NCBI GenBank assembly: GCA_028691595.1
Contig: JAQUZA010000022.1
Location: forward strand, 1 to 16,086
Origin: Candidatus Rifleibacteriota bacterium
Lineage (GTDB): Bacteria; Muiribacteriota; Ozemobacteria; Ozemobacterales; Ozemobacteraceae
Length of the DNA stretch: 16,086 bases
Reading direction: 5' to 3'
Position numbers and translations under genes: made by a program. Shown in pieces: positions 7,252 through 14,659 of this stretch. The notes under the pieces are model-generated. The model worked only from the letters and a program-made list of their open reading frames with translations. It was not told the origin of the DNA and searched no databases. The first letter of the stretch is position 1. Every line of letters begins with the position of its first letter.

Positions 7252-7294
7252 TAACGTATGAATATGTAGACGAAGTTTATCCCGAGGGGGAACT

Positions 7295-10200
7295 ATGCAA
7301 AAAAAATATCTGCCGTTTCTGGCGCTGACCCTTAGTTTGTTTCTGTTTGCTCCAGACCTGGTCGAGGGTTGCTCTGCTAAAGGGCCAGCCGACCCGGTAA
7401 CAGGTTTGATTTCTTACCCCCCCGGCCAGGGAAGTGGTGGCAACAAGACGATAGTGCCAACTCAGGGTCTTGAGGGCACTCCATTCGAAGGCGGAAAATA
7501 CTACAAAGGCTGGGTAGATAAAGCTATGAAGCTTCTTGTCGTTCCGGCCGGCACCACTCTTGTTTTTGAAGGTGTTCTCGAAGGAGCGGCAACTGACCCG
7601 GTCCCCCCCTATTGGGAGGAAGGCACAGTAAAAGGAGTCGGCGGGACGACAATCGCTGATGCCCCACTCCCCGTCTGGACAATCTCAGGCAACGGTGGTG
7701 GTGACTACCGTGACGGCACATTTCCACCTACGGCAACCGGGCTCAAATTTGTCAATTTTGAGGCTCCCCCCAGTGCTATTATTGCCCCCGACTCACCAAA
7801 CGAAAAAGCAATCTGGCATCTGACTTACGATCGCGATACAGCAGTAAGAGCATTGCTGACAATCTGGCAAGACCCTGTAATCAGGGCTCTTTATCTTGAT
7901 ACAGCCGCCAATTTGCCTGCTGATTTCGACATGGAAGAAATCGCTGCTGCAGCAAAAGACCCCCAGGGTGATGACGGTGCCAAGGGCCTTGATGATTTTA
8001 AAATCAGCCCGAATGACCCGGGTGGTGTCGATGCTCTTAAAGCAAATCTTGACGCAACGCTTACCCAGCGCTCCGGCTCAATAATTCAGACCGGTGCGCT
8101 TGTAACTCGAAAATTTCTTGATGCTGATGACGTTGAATTCACTGTTGACAAGGCTGAAGAGGCCAGAGCGATTGTTAAGGCCGGATTCATCGCTATGCAG
8201 GGTGCCGGTGATACTGACTACTACCCGACCGGGCGCTATGATACCAAATTCTTCGTCTATCCCCCATCATCAGATAAGGCAGAGATTTCTGAACCAAAAC
8301 TCTCTGTAACATTCTCTTCGCCCTCAGCTCCTGACTATTGGGTAATAGACCTTAATTCTGGTCTTGAGTCCGCACGAGACTGCGTATGGTGCTGGATCGA
8401 AGTCGAAGCCGAACTCAAGCCCGAAGGCACGAAGATAACCGACCAGTCTGACGAAAAGAATTTTTACGACGTTCGCCCTAACAGCTATGCAGTTGGTGGT
8501 GTTTTCGTTCGTGGCCTTTATTCTAGCGGCAATTCTTCTGTGGGTCGCAATACAATGGTTTATGTTGTAGTTGCTGATACACAGCCCCCCGCCCACTACG
8601 CCTGGGAATCAACAGGAGTAACCGGAAAAACCGGAGAAACCCTCGTTCAAAACGGTAATTTAAAATTCAGGGTTTTTGATAATAATCCGGTAATTGGTGC
8701 TAACGGCAGCTTTAACAATATATTCGATGTTTTTGGCGATCTTGGCGATTTTGCCTATGTTGAAGCGAATAAGCGCCCCCAGGATGAAACAGGAAACCCC
8801 GACGTTTTTGCACGCTATCTTGAACCGGTCAAAGATGGTTTCCATGAAAAGAACCTTTTGCCAACTCTGCATTACAATGTCTGCGTTCCTGCTTATGCCG
8901 GGTTCAAGGTGGCAGGTGACCCACGTACTTACGCCGGCCCCATGCCTCTTGTTAACGACGTTCTTGTTTTGCCGCTGCAAAAATTTCTCTGGAAATCAAC
9001 CGATAGCAGCAAGATGCAGGTCTCTGACTTTAAAATTTATAACGAAGCAGGTACCGCAGTTGATTCTCTCGGCCTTCTTCGCGATGAGTATCGCTGGAAA
9101 GGTTATTCATCATATCTGGTAACCGTTGATGCTGATGCACTCGACGAGCCAATGGGCACTGGTCTTGCCGATAATTCGGTTGGCTGTATGCTCTCTATTA
9201 CCGATGACCTCAAGGCCACTGCTCCAACCAAAAACATGCTCACAGAAGGAATCCCTGTCGATGGCAGCAAAGCCTATTATTTTGGTTGGGCAAAAGCGCT
9301 GAAGATGTTCGTTTCAGCCTCTGATGGTATACTTGTGAGAAGTTCCTACCCTGATGGCACTGTAAATACTGTCGCCAGCAATCGCACACCATCGTTTACC
9401 GGTGCAACATCTATAAGCAAGCTCCTCGGCAATAAATTCTCCGGCGCTGACATTGCCTTTCTTCCGATTGCGACAGATTATGTGCATACCGTTAAGGCAC
9501 CCGCCAATGTTGACAAACTCGTTAAGCTCGATGCAGACCAACTTGTGACTGGTGGTAGCCTCGGTGGTTGCGCCTTGCCTTCGACTGTTTCTGCGCCGGG
9601 TGGAGCCTGGGGAAAATTCAACTATGTCACCAGCCTTCTCGACACCGGTCGGCCAAATATTGCTGTAGAAGTTGTGAATTCTAAAAATGAAAAGGCTGCT
9701 GTATTTGGTAATCTCTACGCCATGGGTGAGAGCGATAATCTCGGCAAAGCCATCGAAGGTGCCGGTACTGACGACTGGGTTCATGCGCCTGATTCAAACC
9801 TCGACGATAAAACCTATATGTCCGCTTCAGTATACTATAACGACAATGCCTGGGAATTCAAAGATGATATCGAAAATGACCTCTATCTGCCAATGAAAGA
9901 CAGCATGGATACCGGAAAATTCAAGCCATGGCTTTTTGCTTTTCCGGCAGCCGATCAGGCAAAACTCTGGAAAAATGGCTATTGGAACGGTGCAGATACC
10001 TATAATAATAAGAAAATGGCTTTTCAGCAGGGTTCTCGTGACCGTCTCGTTTTCAGATACTGGGCTTTCGATAATATCAACCCATGCAATCTTACCGCCG
10101 CAGTTGCCAATGGAGTCAAGACCGACTCAGCCCCGGCCCGTGAAAGATTCAAGAGCGTTTCCGGCTACGTAACGGCTGAAATCAAATTGACCGACGTACC

Positions 10201-10414
10201 GGGTTATCAGGGTGAGGTTGCCGTTGATAAGGTCTGGTGGCCTGATTACATCTTCCATAATCCTTCTGGCGGCTCATCTGAAGAATGTTCGCTCACGCTC
10301 AAGGCTGAAGACGACAAAAACAATTCCAGAACCATGAAACTATGGTTCAGAATTATTCCTCCAAGCCGTGAATTAATCAGGACAATTGAAGATCGTCGCA
10401 ACCGTGAAAACTGA
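7295..10414 (+). CDS. Very large secreted protein of unknown function (1039 residues) with an internal repeat
   Basis: I do not recognise this family. Residues 1-25 form an export signal (MQKK, then a Leu/Phe-rich core) ending LVEG-C26; the Cys after VEG could be a poor lipobox, but Glu at -2 is unusual, so plain Sec cleavage is as likely. The remainder is rich in Gly, Asp, Pro, Thr and aromatic residues with many short strand-like stretches and no transmembrane helix, as in large beta-rich surface or periplasmic proteins. A segment near 60-82 recurs near 651-673: both share EGxP, GxK, YY, GW, KA and a following Lys and Val. Two other stretches, MVYVVVADTQPP (about 420) and LVFRYWAFDNINP (about 914), look like Ig-type strand endings. 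The C-terminus is charged (IEDRRNREN). Translation starts at ATG 7295 with a strong GAGGGGG ribosome site 4 nt upstream, and it ends 19 nt from the convergent prepilin operon. Confidence 0.85.
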   Translation: MQKKYLPFLALTLSLFLFAPDLVEGCSAKGPADPVTGLISYPPGQGSGGNKTIVPTQGLEGTPFEGGKYYKGWVDKAMKLLVVPAGTTLVFEGVLEGAATDPVPPYWEEGTVKGVGGTTIADAPLPVWTISGNGGGDYRDGTFPPTATGLKFVNFEAPPSAIIAPDSPNEKAIWHLTYDRDTAVRALLTIWQDPVIRALYLDTAANLPADFDMEEIAAAAKDPQGDDGAKGLDDFKISPNDPGGVDALKANLDATLTQRSGSIIQTGALVTRKFLDADDVEFTVDKAEEARAIVKAGFIAMQGAGDTDYYPTGRYDTKFFVYPPSSDKAEISEPKLSVTFSSPSAPDYWVIDLNSGLESARDCVWCWIEVEAELKPEGTKITDQSDEKNFYDVRPNSYAVGGVFVRGLYSSGNSSVGRNTMVYVVVADTQPPAHYAWESTGVTGKTGETLVQNGNLKFRVFDNNPVIGANGSFNNIFDVFGDLGDFAYVEANKRPQDETGNPDVFARYLEPVKDGFHEKNLLPTLHYNVCVPAYAGFKVAGDPRTYAGPMPLVNDVLVLPLQKFLWKSTDSSKMQVSDFKIYNEAGTAVDSLGLLRDEYRWKGYSSYLVTVDADALDEPMGTGLADNSVGCMLSITDDLKATAPTKNMLTEGIPVDGSKAYYFGWAKALKMFVSASDGILVRSSYPDGTVNTVASNRTPSFTGATSISKLLGNKFSGADIAFLPIATDYVHTVKAPANVDKLVKLDADQLVTGGSLGGCALPSTVSAPGGAWGKFNYVTSLLDTGRPNIAVEVVNSKNEKAAVFGNLYAMGESDNLGKAIEGAGTDDWVHAPDSNLDDKTYMSASVYYNDNAWEFKDDIENDLYLPMKDSMDTGKFKPWLFAFPAADQAKLWKNGYWNGADTYNNKKMAFQQGSRDRLVFRYWAFDNINPCNLTAAVANGVKTDSAPARERFKSVSGYVTAEIKLTDVPGYQGEVAVDKVWWPDYIFHNPSGGSSEECSLTLKAEDDKNNSRTMKLWFRIIPPSRELIRTIEDRRNREN
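7472..7540 (+). repeat. Internal protein repeat, copy 1 of the large secreted protein
   Basis: This encodes residues 60-82 of the 1039-residue protein: EGTP, then GGKYYKGW and KAMKLLV. It aligns with residues 651-673 with two one-residue gaps. The repeat is visible only at protein level, which implies an old duplication. Confidence 0.55.
9245..9313 (+). repeat. Internal protein repeat, copy 2 of the large secreted protein
   Basis: This encodes residues 651-673: EGIP, then DGSKAYYFGW and KALKMFV. It shares Glu-Gly, Pro, Gly, Lys, Tyr-Tyr, Gly-Trp, Lys-Ala, Lys and Val with copy 1, which lies about 590 residues earlier. Confidence 0.55.
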
Positions 10415-10433
10415 CCGGCCAGTGTGGCCTTGG

Positions 10434-11612
10434 TTACTGCTTGTTTAAAAAGTATTCGTTAACTTCCCGGGCCCTCTGTTCAGGGCTCGGGCTCATTTTT
10501 AGGATCTTTTGCTTTGCATCTGCCGCTGCAGAAGTGCCAGGAAACTTTTCCATTATTTCGCGATAAGTAGAGATTGCATCTTTTTCAAAGCCTTTTCGGG
10601 ATGCGTATATATCTGCCAGGCTGCCATAAACTTCCGGGCTGGCATTGCCGCTTTTAATTGCTTTGCCGAGAATGCCAATAGCTTTTAATGGCCTTTCTGA
10701 TGCAATAGCCATAGCTTCGCTGAAAAGTTGTGCAGAATCAAGGGCGGCATATTCGTCTTGAACTTGTGGGGCCACGTAAGCCGGCTTTTCTTCAAAGACT
10801 GCTTCCGGGACATTTTGCTGAAGACTGGCCGGGGGTGATACTGTGACAACTGGTTTAACTTCCGGGGCTGTTTTATCTTTTGCCTGTTTCGGAGCTGGTT
10901 TTTTTTGTTGACTCGCTGATTTAAGCTGTTCTTCGAGAAGAGCAATTTCTTCGAGCTTGCTTCTGGCGTTCTTTATTTCACTGCCGTCGGGGTATTTGGC
11001 CACATACTCTTTGAGCTCGCGGGCTGCGTTTTCATAGTCGCCGGCGAAGAATGAATAGAAGCCCAGGTAGCATGTCTTTTCTTCGAGCGTGAACAGATTT
11101 TTGGGGTTAGAGAAAAAACTCAGCCCCAGTTCGATCAATTTTTGCTGAGAACCGATCAGGCTTCGATCGAGATCAACTGCTTTCACAAAATCTATCAGAC
11201 CTCTTTTGGTATTTCCGGACTCAACATAATAAACGGCTCTGGCAAGGTAGGCAGAAGAAGAATCAGCTCCGTTTTCACTTTCAGGTGCATTTTTAAGAAG
11301 ATTCTCAAGCCTTGAAATTCGCGTCTGCAAACCCCTGAGCGCGGCCTTGAGATCTCTGGCACGGTAAAAGGCTTCAAGAGCTTTTTCATACTGGCCGTCA
11401 GCCTCAAGAACATAACCCAGAGCCAGCCAGAGATTAAATGATTTCTCGTCATTCTTCAGGCTTTCAGTAACCAATTCTCTGGCTTCTGTGTATTTTCGCT
11501 GTTTCATCAATTCACCGGTCTGTTTAAGTACATCAGAAACCTGAGCCACTTCGCAATGCCCGGTCTGGGTTGAAGTAATCAAAAGCAGAGCTGCCAGAGC
11601 CATTTTTTTCAT
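10434..11612 (-). CDS. Exported TPR protein, last gene of the prepilin operon
   Basis: The 392-residue protein begins with a signal peptide (MKKMALAALLLITSTQTG, about 1-20). TPR-like helix pairs are visible at about 24-57, 58-91 (LWLALGYVLEADGQYEKALEAFYRA), 120-153, 183-210 (FFAGDYENAARELKEYVAKYP) and 327-360 (DIYASRKGFEKDAISTYREI). Between about 235 and 285 lies a Lys/Pro/Gln/Val-rich linker that separates the N-terminal repeats from the C-terminal ones. TPR proteins act as docking scaffolds; in type IV pilus systems they serve as pilotins or assembly factors. Placed 12 nt after the PilX/GspK-like gene, it probably helps the minor prepilins in the periplasm, but this is inferred from position only. 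The ATG at 11612 has a GGAG ribosome site at the proper distance. Confidence 0.82.
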   Translation of the reverse strand: MKKMALAALLLITSTQTGHCEVAQVSDVLKQTGELMKQRKYTEARELVTESLKNDEKSFNLWLALGYVLEADGQYEKALEAFYRARDLKAALRGLQTRISRLENLLKNAPESENGADSSSAYLARAVYYVESGNTKRGLIDFVKAVDLDRSLIGSQQKLIELGLSFFSNPKNLFTLEEKTCYLGFYSFFAGDYENAARELKEYVAKYPDGSEIKNARSKLEEIALLEEQLKSASQQKKPAPKQAKDKTAPEVKPVVTVSPPASLQQNVPEAVFEEKPAYVAPQVQDEYAALDSAQLFSEAMAIASERPLKAIGILGKAIKSGNASPEVYGSLADIYASRKGFEKDAISTYREIMEKFPGTSAAADAKQKILKMSPSPEQRAREVNEYFLNKQ

Positions 11613-11624
11613 AAAATCTCCAGG

Positions 11625-12221
11625 TTATTGAATTCTTCTATGAAGTTCTATTGATTTGGTAACGGTTTCGCGTTTACCTGTTTTACTTACCCGCGGATCA
11701 TATGAAGACCCCAGGGCGGTCACTTTTGCAACCTGCCTGACTGAGCCATCATCTGCGGATGTATAATAAGTCGAAACTTCAAGGCCCGTTACGTTGTAAC
11801 CCCAGACAAATTCATCGTCATTAGACATGGAAAAGTCGGGGCCGCCATCGTTTAAAATTGCGATTGGCAACTGACCTGAATTAAGATCAGTCATGAAAAT
11901 ATTACGGGCTTTCAGGGTTTTGGTGCCTGCACTCAGGTCGGTAGCGACAAGATTATTGCCGTAAGGGTTGAAGAATGGGCAGATTCCGCGCACTAGGCTG
12001 CCGGCATCGTAGGCTTCACGATGCAGAAGTCTTATTTTAAGCAGCGCGTGCTGAATACCACCCATGGCCATGTAGTAAGCCTGTCGTTGATTCAGATTGG
12101 AAAGACCCTGTCGTCTCGTTTCGGTGCGGGTAAAAACCATTGAGAAAAAATATACCGCCACCACAAAAACGAACATCAACACCAGAGGTATCGCGATGCC
12201 CTTTCTTTGCGCTGTTTTCAT
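11625..12221 (-). CDS. PilX/GspK-like minor prepilin
   Basis: The 198-residue protein starts KTAQRKG followed by IAIPLVLMFVFVVAVYFFSMVF, a prepilin-type cleavage site and hydrophobic helix. If cleavage follows Gly, mature residue 5 is Leu rather than the usual Glu, as known for GspK and PilX. After the helix comes QRQAYYMAMGGIQHALLKI (about 45-63), matching the amphipathic stretch after the helix in PilX/GspK (the AFQAAEAALR region of PilX). The rest is a strand-rich domain. At 198 residues it is closer to PilX than to the larger GspK. Its start overlaps the stop of the PilV/GspI-like gene (ATGA), and the TPR gene follows after 12 nt. It probably sits at the tip of a pilus or pseudopilus. Confidence 0.75.
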   Translation of the reverse strand: MKTAQRKGIAIPLVLMFVFVVAVYFFSMVFTRTETRRQGLSNLNQRQAYYMAMGGIQHALLKIRLLHREAYDAGSLVRGICPFFNPYGNNLVATDLSAGTKTLKARNIFMTDLNSGQLPIAILNDGGPDFSMSNDDEFVWGYNVTGLEVSTYYTSADDGSVRQVAKVTALGSSYDPRVSKTGKRETVTKSIELHRRIQ

Positions 12222-12778
12222 AGGCGGGCCTTTCTGGAAATCAGAATAATCGGATGCTTCATAAACTCCGTGTCTGCTGTGCCCTTTGGCTTCCAGTCAA
12301 CTATAACCTTGACATCGCAAAGATCGAAATTGTTTTGTGACGCGTCTAGACCAAGTCTGTCGACAGTTTCTTTGTCGATTGTGGCAAGATCTCGCGTTTC
12401 GCTGAGAATGTCACTTTCGAGCTTTGCCAGCGGAGTTTTCTCAACTCCATCCGCGCAGGTTGGATGATATCGGATAACCGGTTTGATTATTGCCGGCCAG
12501 GCAACTGGCCTTACCAGAATCTGGTAACGAATATCAGTGTGCCCACGTTCAACTATCTGCCAGGCTGGGCTGGCGATTGCACCCGGGTCATAATCCATTT
12601 TCATTAGAATGTTGTCCATGAGGTCGCAGGCGAACTGCAATGCTTCAGCCTCACTTCGGTCAGCTTTTGTACCGCTGCTGAAACCGCCAAGCATCTTGAT
12701 GATAGGCAATAAAGCCATTCCCAATATTAAAACGCCAATCATGATCTCAACGAAGGTGACACCTCTAAGTTTTTTCAT
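12218..12778 (-). CDS. PilV/GspI-like minor prepilin
   Basis: The 186-residue protein carries a class III signal: MKKLRG then VTFVEIMIGVLILGMALLPII. Cleavage after Gly6 leaves Val at +1 and Glu at +5, the residue needed for methylation and assembly. The ALLPII end of the helix is typical of PilV/GspI. The C-terminal part is a small soluble domain with RYQILVRPVAWP and DVKVIVDWKPKG, like the strand pattern that closes GspI. It overlaps both neighbours by ATGA, so all three prepilins should be made in fixed ratio. The exact ortholog name is not certain; PilV and GspI cannot be told apart here. Confidence 0.78.
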   Translation of the reverse strand: MKKLRGVTFVEIMIGVLILGMALLPIIKMLGGFSSGTKADRSEAEALQFACDLMDNILMKMDYDPGAIASPAWQIVERGHTDIRYQILVRPVAWPAIIKPVIRYHPTCADGVEKTPLAKLESDILSETRDLATIDKETVDRLGLDASQNNFDLCDVKVIVDWKPKGTADTEFMKHPIILISRKARL

Positions 12779-13518
12779 GGGTGACCTCCGCGACGAACCA
12801 GAACTTCAAAGGTTCCTTCAAGACTTTCGGTAACGGTCGAAGCTGTATAACGAGGGTGTCGAGAGGTCAGGGCAATCGTCAGCAGATTTCGGTTTTTGAC
12901 AGAAAGGTCGTCAGGATCAGCAACTTCGCTGACAGTAATGGAAATTTTGCTGATGTGTTCGGCAATTATTTGCGACTGAGCTCCTATTTTTTCGGGATAA
13001 TCAGCAGGTTGAGTAACAATCTGCCGCCGGTATTTCAACTTTCCGCCTTCGAGATACAGAGTCCCGGAGAGGATTTCCGGGGCAATGTCGGTTTCGCCTG
13101 GCAGGCTTTGTTTCCCGGGGCGGCACATGTAAAAATGCAGAAGCTTCTGGTCGACGCTGACGTTCTCTGTCTCAAATGGAATAGTAGCGGGGACATACAT
13201 GAAGAGCTCACGGTCGCCGTTGCCCGTATCAAAAGGAACTGAGCCTCTCTGGGTGACAACCTCTGGCTTGGTAGCGCGCGACATTTCGTTGCGCAGCAGC
13301 GTCAGACCATTTCGGAGTTGCTTGGTCGTTGTTGCAGCCCAATGGCCGACTTCCTGGGTGCGGGTGAACGAAGAGAAAAGTCTGTAGCTGAAAAAGAAAA
13401 GCATGGCCAGAATAGAAGCACCCATGACAATTTCAATCAGAGTCATGCCAACCTTTGCTGCGGGCCGGCTAAAAAAGACTGCAGAAAGGCTTGTTTCTGG
13501 AAACGCCAGCTTTTTCAA
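12775..13518 (-). CDS. PilW/GspJ-like minor prepilin with long leader and TTG start
   Basis: The 247-residue protein has the prepilin motif VG then MTLIEIVMGASILAMLFFFSYRLF, with cleavage after Gly24 and Glu at mature +5. A large strand-rich C-terminal domain follows, closing with TSRHPRYTASTVTESLEGTFEVLVRRGG, which fits the PilW/GspJ layout. The only start that keeps the cleavage site is TTG at 13518, inside a TTGA overlap with the TPR stop; the next Met is already the mature +1 residue. The leader of 24 residues is longer than the 6-8 residues of common type IVa pilins and contains several hydrophobic residues. AAGG and AAGGA lie just upstream. This order (J-like, I-like, K-like) resembles but does not copy the standard gspH-I-J-K or pilV-W-X order. 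Confidence 0.77.
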   Translation of the reverse strand: MKKLAFPETSLSAVFFSRPAAKVGMTLIEIVMGASILAMLFFFSYRLFSSFTRTQEVGHWAATTTKQLRNGLTLLRNEMSRATKPEVVTQRGSVPFDTGNGDRELFMYVPATIPFETENVSVDQKLLHFYMCRPGKQSLPGETDIAPEILSGTLYLEGGKLKYRRQIVTQPADYPEKIGAQSQIIAEHISKISITVSEVADPDDLSVKNRNLLTIALTSRHPRYTASTVTESLEGTFEVLVRRGGHP

Positions 13519-14540
13519 AGGCCTTTTTCCTTGAGGTAGTCTTCCATGGTCTTGCCTTCTTTCTCAAGTTTTTTCTTGAGTTCTTCCTGGCCGGGGAGTT
13601 CGCCACGTTTCTGTTTTTCGATTATTGTTGCCTTGATCTCTTCAAGAACTGATTCGCGTTCTTCATCAGTGGTGGCATCTTCAAGTTTTGAACGGGCATC
13701 GGTGATGATATCTTCGATTTTTTGCTTGTCTTCTTCGGTAACTTTCTGGCTGCCGCTGCCGATCAACTCTTCGAGATCCTGGCGGGTGAAGTCGCCGGCT
13801 TCGATAGTGTCAAGGAGTTTTTCTTTGTTAGAGCGGTTCAGATAGTCAAATTTATGAGTTATTACAAACTCTTCATTCGGGTTATCAACGTAGTCAAGGG
13901 CACGCATGTAGACTTCTGCCGCCTTGTCTTTTTTGTTGGCAATTTCGTAGAGAAATGCGAGTTGCAGCATTGGGTCTTTCTGCCATTCTTTTCCATCGAA
14001 AGATGCCTGGAGAGCAGATTCGTAGATACCCATGACTTCTTCGAGCAGTTTGAAATTTTTGTAGCGCAGGGGTGGATTAAGTTTGAATGCCTGAAAGATT
14101 GTCACCGCAAGTTTGAGTTTCTGGCCACTGTCTTTGTTTTTTTCATATATCTGAAATTTGGACGTGCCGGCAGTGTTAAACTTTTCCTGGAGATCTTTGA
14201 TCTTCTTTTTGTAATTTTTCAGTTTGGTGTTGTAATCATCGCCTTTATCCGGTGATGGTCTAGATCTGGATACAATTTCGAGGTTGTTCTTGGCTTCAAG
14301 AAAGTTTTCTTTCATGAATTGAACCTGCCCGAGAATATAGCGGTAAACAGCATTGTCTGGTTCAAGCTTCAAGGCTTCAAGAAGATTGGTTTCGGCGGTG
14401 TCAAGGTCTTTGCTGACAAAGGCCGCTTCAGCCTTTTTGTAAAAAGCTTCCGCCTCAGGATTAAGACCAGATGCCAGAACAGCGTATGAGAATGCAATAA
14501 CAAAGAAGAAGAAAAAAATAGCCTGAAAAGCTCTTTTCAT
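13515..14540 (-). CDS. Exported TPR/coiled-coil protein, first gene of the prepilin operon
   Basis: The 341-residue protein opens with a signal peptide (MKRAFQAIFFFFFVIAFSYAVLASG, about 1-25). TPR helices follow at about 28-62 (AEAFYKKAEAAFVSKDLDTAETNLLEALKLEP, written here in pieces: AEAFYKKAEAAF and LDTAETNLLEALKLEP) and 63-96. A basic linker is next, then further TPR-like pairs around 165-220 (YEIANKKDKAAEVYMRALDYV). The last 100 residues are a highly charged helix rich in Glu and Lys ending EDYLKEKGL. The function is not known; the position suggests a periplasmic partner of the prepilins encoded behind it. The ATG at 14540 has GAGG 5 nt upstream and lies about 30 nt after the predicted transcript start. 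The stop overlaps the TTG start of the PilW/GspJ-like gene. Confidence 0.8.
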   Translation of the reverse strand: MKRAFQAIFFFFFVIAFSYAVLASGLNPEAEAFYKKAEAAFVSKDLDTAETNLLEALKLEPDNAVYRYILGQVQFMKENFLEAKNNLEIVSRSRPSPDKGDDYNTKLKNYKKKIKDLQEKFNTAGTSKFQIYEKNKDSGQKLKLAVTIFQAFKLNPPLRYKNFKLLEEVMGIYESALQASFDGKEWQKDPMLQLAFLYEIANKKDKAAEVYMRALDYVDNPNEEFVITHKFDYLNRSNKEKLLDTIEAGDFTRQDLEELIGSGSQKVTEEDKQKIEDIITDARSKLEDATTDEERESVLEEIKATIIEKQKRGELPGQEELKKKLEKEGKTMEDYLKEKGL

Positions 14541-14575
14541 AGAATCCTCGAACGATATAATAATTAATTACACCC

Positions 14576-14610
14576 TTAATGATATCAGAATACTCTATTC
14601 TTGTCATTAA
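14576..14610. promoter_or_regulatory. Nested dyad-symmetric element, candidate operator between divergent promoters
   Basis: The inner inverted repeat AGAATA-CTC-TATTCT (14587-14601) is flanked by an outer pair, TTAATGA (14576-14582) and TCATTAA (14604-14610). The two centres lie at 14594 and 14593, one base apart. The element covers the whole prepilin promoter and the -35 region of the opposite promoter, so a protein bound here could switch both genes. It is partly built from promoter hexamers, so some symmetry may be chance. Confidence 0.45.
14579..14607 (-). promoter_or_regulatory. Sigma-70-type promoter of the prepilin operon
   Basis: On the minus strand: -35 ATGACA (14607-14602), 17-nt spacer, -10 TATCAT (14584-14579) preceded by TGA, an extended -10. 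The expected start is near 14572, leaving a leader of about 31 nt before ATG 14540. No other strong promoter is seen inside the five-gene unit. Confidence 0.72.
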
Positions 14611-14619
14611 TGCTATGAT
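14611..14619 (+). promoter_or_regulatory. Extended -10 promoter for the sensor-like gene
   Basis: TGC followed by TATGAT (14614-14619) is an extended -10 box. No good -35 lies 17 nt upstream (TACTCT at 14591-14596), which is often tolerated with an extended -10. The start would be near 14626, about 34 nt before ATG 14660. It lies back to back with, and overlapping, the prepilin operon promoter. Confidence 0.5.
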
Positions 14620-14659
14620 GGCTTAACGCTCAACCTAAGAGAAATCCAATCAAGATAAA

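Noticed and set aside
9314..9784. Minus-strand open frame of 156 codons inside the large secreted protein gene
   Set aside because: It is antisense to a long, well-supported gene, has no ribosome site, and its protein shows no recognisable features.
10415..10433. Possible bidirectional terminator between convergent genes (GGCC-AGTGT-GGCC)
   Set aside because: The stem is only 4 bp and is not followed by a T-run on either side. It is too weak to call.
12781..13242. Plus-strand open frame of 153 codons
   Set aside because: It is antisense to the PilW/GspJ-like gene, which has a clear prepilin signal and coupled neighbours.
13722..14255. Plus-strand open frame of 177 codons
   Set aside because: It is antisense to the TPR gene at 13515-14540. 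Its Phe/Val-rich protein reflects the Glu/Lys-rich coding strand opposite, and it has no ribosome site or family features.
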